Source: Rhynchopus sp. YZ270_cl-10
Taxonomy: Eukaryota > Euglenozoa > Diplonemea > Diplonemida > Diplonemidae
Assembly (NCBI GenBank): GCA_964035575.1
Contig: OZ037844.1
Span: 1,638,501 to 1,702,500 of the forward strand
Length of the DNA stretch: 64,000 nucleotides
Direction: 5' to 3'
The position numbers were made by a program, and so were the translations under genes. Below the pieces are notes generated by a model, which did not search any database, had not been told where the DNA came from, and was given only the letters and a program-made list of their open reading frames with translations. Positions 62,657 to 64,000 of the stretch are shown piece after piece; within the stretch, counting starts at the first letter, position 1, and each line of letters begins with the position of its first letter.

Positions 62657-63886
62657 ATGAGGCCCATGTGTGCGATGCTACTGGGTGCCCTCTCACTCAG
62701 CAGAGGTGCCACTGCACAGGATACGTTGACCATGACGTTGACGTTGACTGGCACTGCGACAGAGACACTGCCGCTCCCAGCTATGCCAACCGCCGTTCCC
62801 ACAGCACAACCTACTTCAGTGCCAACAGCACAGCCCACAGCAATTCCTACATCAGTCCCAACAGCAACCCCGACAGCGCAGCCCACAGCTGTTCCACCAT
62901 TCATGCCCACTGCAGTGCCGACAAGCGCCCCTTCTACGTGCACAGACAAGGACACGATTAAGACAACGTGCCCACGGAGCCTGCCTGACACATGCCGCTT
63001 CAAGGTGCAGCACCAAGAGAGGGTGCTCTCTGTTGCCTTCTCGAGCGACGGCACGCACTTTGCCACTGGCAGCGACGACGGTGTGCGTGTGTTTGAGATT
63101 GCAACAGGCGCGCAGACGCTGAAGCTTGCGTGTGCAGACTTTGCTGTGCACGACGTTGTGTTCTCGCCGGACGCACTGTCGGTTGCAGTTGCAGGTGCGG
63201 GTGGACGTGCTGTGGTGTGCGATGTGGCAACGGGAGCACTGCGGTACGTCCTGCACAACCTGGGGAGCAAAAGCACGCCGATACGCAAGGTAGCGTACTC
63301 GCGTGTGGGTGGCCTGCTTGCGGGTGGGGGTGGGAACGCGCCAAGCACACGTGTTGTGCGTGCAGACGACGGTGCCTTGGACCTTGTCATCCATGCGCAT
63401 GCGCGCAACGTGGCGTTTTCGCCTGACGGAAGTCTGCTGGCAACTGTGGTGGGGAGCGAGGTGGACGAGATTGTGCAGATATGGGACGTTGCGACAGGTG
63501 CGAAGGTGGGCACTGTTGTCTCTGAGGGTGCACGCGTGGTGTCTGTGGCGTTCCTGTCTGGCGGTGAGCTGCTGCGTGGGATGGACAGCGGTGCCGTCCT
63601 TATGACGCGTTGGGCAAGCGGGACTGTCGGTGTGGGTGTCGCGACAGTGTCAGCAGCAGTGTCGATGCCCTCTCACGTGCTGCACCACGCTACGCCCTCT
63701 GCAGACGGGCAGCTCTTTGCTGCTGCAGGCCCTGCTGAGGTCGTCGTGTGGACGGCAGCAGGCACTGTGCACACACGCCTTGCAGGCCTCGACTCAATTG
63801 TGGCTCAGGTGTCCTTCTCCCCCGACAGCAGCCTTCTTGCCACTGCCGGGCACGACGGGTCGCTCCTTGTGTGGTCTCTTGTGTGA
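62657..63886 (+). CDS. Secreted WD40-repeat protein with Pro/Thr linker
   Basis: 409 residues, one exon. An N-terminal hydrophobic stretch (CAMLLGALSLSRGATAQ) reads as a signal peptide. Residues about 40-95 are a PTAVPTAQPTSVPT-type linker like the stalk of paralogue 2. From about residue 115 to the end there are six to seven WD40-like repeats with phased motifs such as VLSVAFSSDGTHFATGSDDG, HDVVFSPDALSVAVAGAGG, VAFSPDGSLLAT and VSFSPDSSLLATAGHDGSLL, so a single propeller is expected. No membrane span follows, so the product is probably secreted or held by a partner. WD40 propellers are usually intracellular, which makes the signal peptide notable. It has no shared membrane domain with the three surface proteins. 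Function unknown. Confidence 0.82.
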   Translation: MRPMCAMLLGALSLSRGATAQDTLTMTLTLTGTATETLPLPAMPTAVPTAQPTSVPTAQPTAIPTSVPTATPTAQPTAVPPFMPTAVPTSAPSTCTDKDTIKTTCPRSLPDTCRFKVQHQERVLSVAFSSDGTHFATGSDDGVRVFEIATGAQTLKLACADFAVHDVVFSPDALSVAVAGAGGRAVVCDVATGALRYVLHNLGSKSTPIRKVAYSRVGGLLAGGGGNAPSTRVVRADDGALDLVIHAHARNVAFSPDGSLLATVVGSEVDEIVQIWDVATGAKVGTVVSEGARVVSVAFLSGGELLRGMDSGAVLMTRWASGTVGVGVATVSAAVSMPSHVLHHATPSADGQLFAAAGPAEVVVWTAAGTVHTRLAGLDSIVAQVSFSPDSSLLATAGHDGSLLVWSLV

Positions 63887-64000
63887 TGCTGAGGCACAAG
63901 GTGCAACCGGCTAGGGTTAGTTTTGCACCGCAGCAGTACACCGTTTTGAGAGGACAGGTCATCAGTTTCTGTCGTGTAGACGGAATTTCTTCACTGTCAG
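63887..64000. other. 3' flank of the WD40 gene
   Basis: 114 bases with no recognisable feature. Confidence 0.5.

Overview
This is eukaryotic protist DNA. Compact, GC-rich, mostly single-exon genes lie in long AT-rich spacers full of poly-T/poly-A runs and small repeats. One good spliceosomal intron is visible, in the NOT1 gene. All six host genes lie on the + strand, and each is preceded by a polypyrimidine run ending in AG, as expected for directional polycistronic transcription with splice-acceptor processing. The two tyrosine-recombinase (YR) retrotransposons have the gag-YR-RT/RNase H order described for kinetoplastid VIPER/TATE elements. Together these suggest a euglenozoan, perhaps a diplonemid-like lineage. 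This placement is an inference: no rRNA, spliced-leader gene or species-specific marker is present.

Layout. 1-3 kb: non-coding repeats and small inverted-repeat elements. 3.1-10.4 kb and 21.3-25.1 kb: three paralogous large surface proteins, each with a signal peptide, a propeller-like ectodomain, a Pro/Thr stalk, a conserved multi-membrane-span domain and a Ser-rich tail. 10.4-21 kb: spacer holding the second copy of a ~0.8 kb repeat. That copy was split by a 6-bp-TSD inverted-repeat element, which was itself hit by an apparently intact Tc1/mariner DD37E transposon. 25-41.5 kb: a mosaic of inverted-repeat elements (one 5.8 kb element with a nested 2.2 kb one, several MITEs) and tandem arrays, with no credible gene. 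41.6-42.5 kb: a leucine-rich-repeat protein gene.

42.7-56.0 kb: five blocks of a 9-bp pyrimidine minisatellite (CTCCCCCCT)n. Interrupting them are two near-complete YR retrotransposons with textbook split direct repeats (A1 ... B1-A2-B2) and two solo A-B repeats, one from a third family. All are in the same orientation, and all join the array through a shared CTCC core. This is the most interesting part of the window: a family of YR retroelements that appears to use the minisatellite as its target. The array runs straight into the pyrimidine tract in front of NOT1 and may be an expansion of its acceptor tract.

56.1-60.2 kb: CCR4-NOT scaffold gene NOT1, two exons, with HEAT, TTP-binding-like, CAF1-binding MIF4G and DUF3819 regions but no visible C-terminal NOT2/NOT3-docking domain. 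62.7-63.9 kb: a secreted WD40-repeat protein with a Pro/Thr linker resembling the stalks of the surface proteins. All calls were made by eye; no database search was run.
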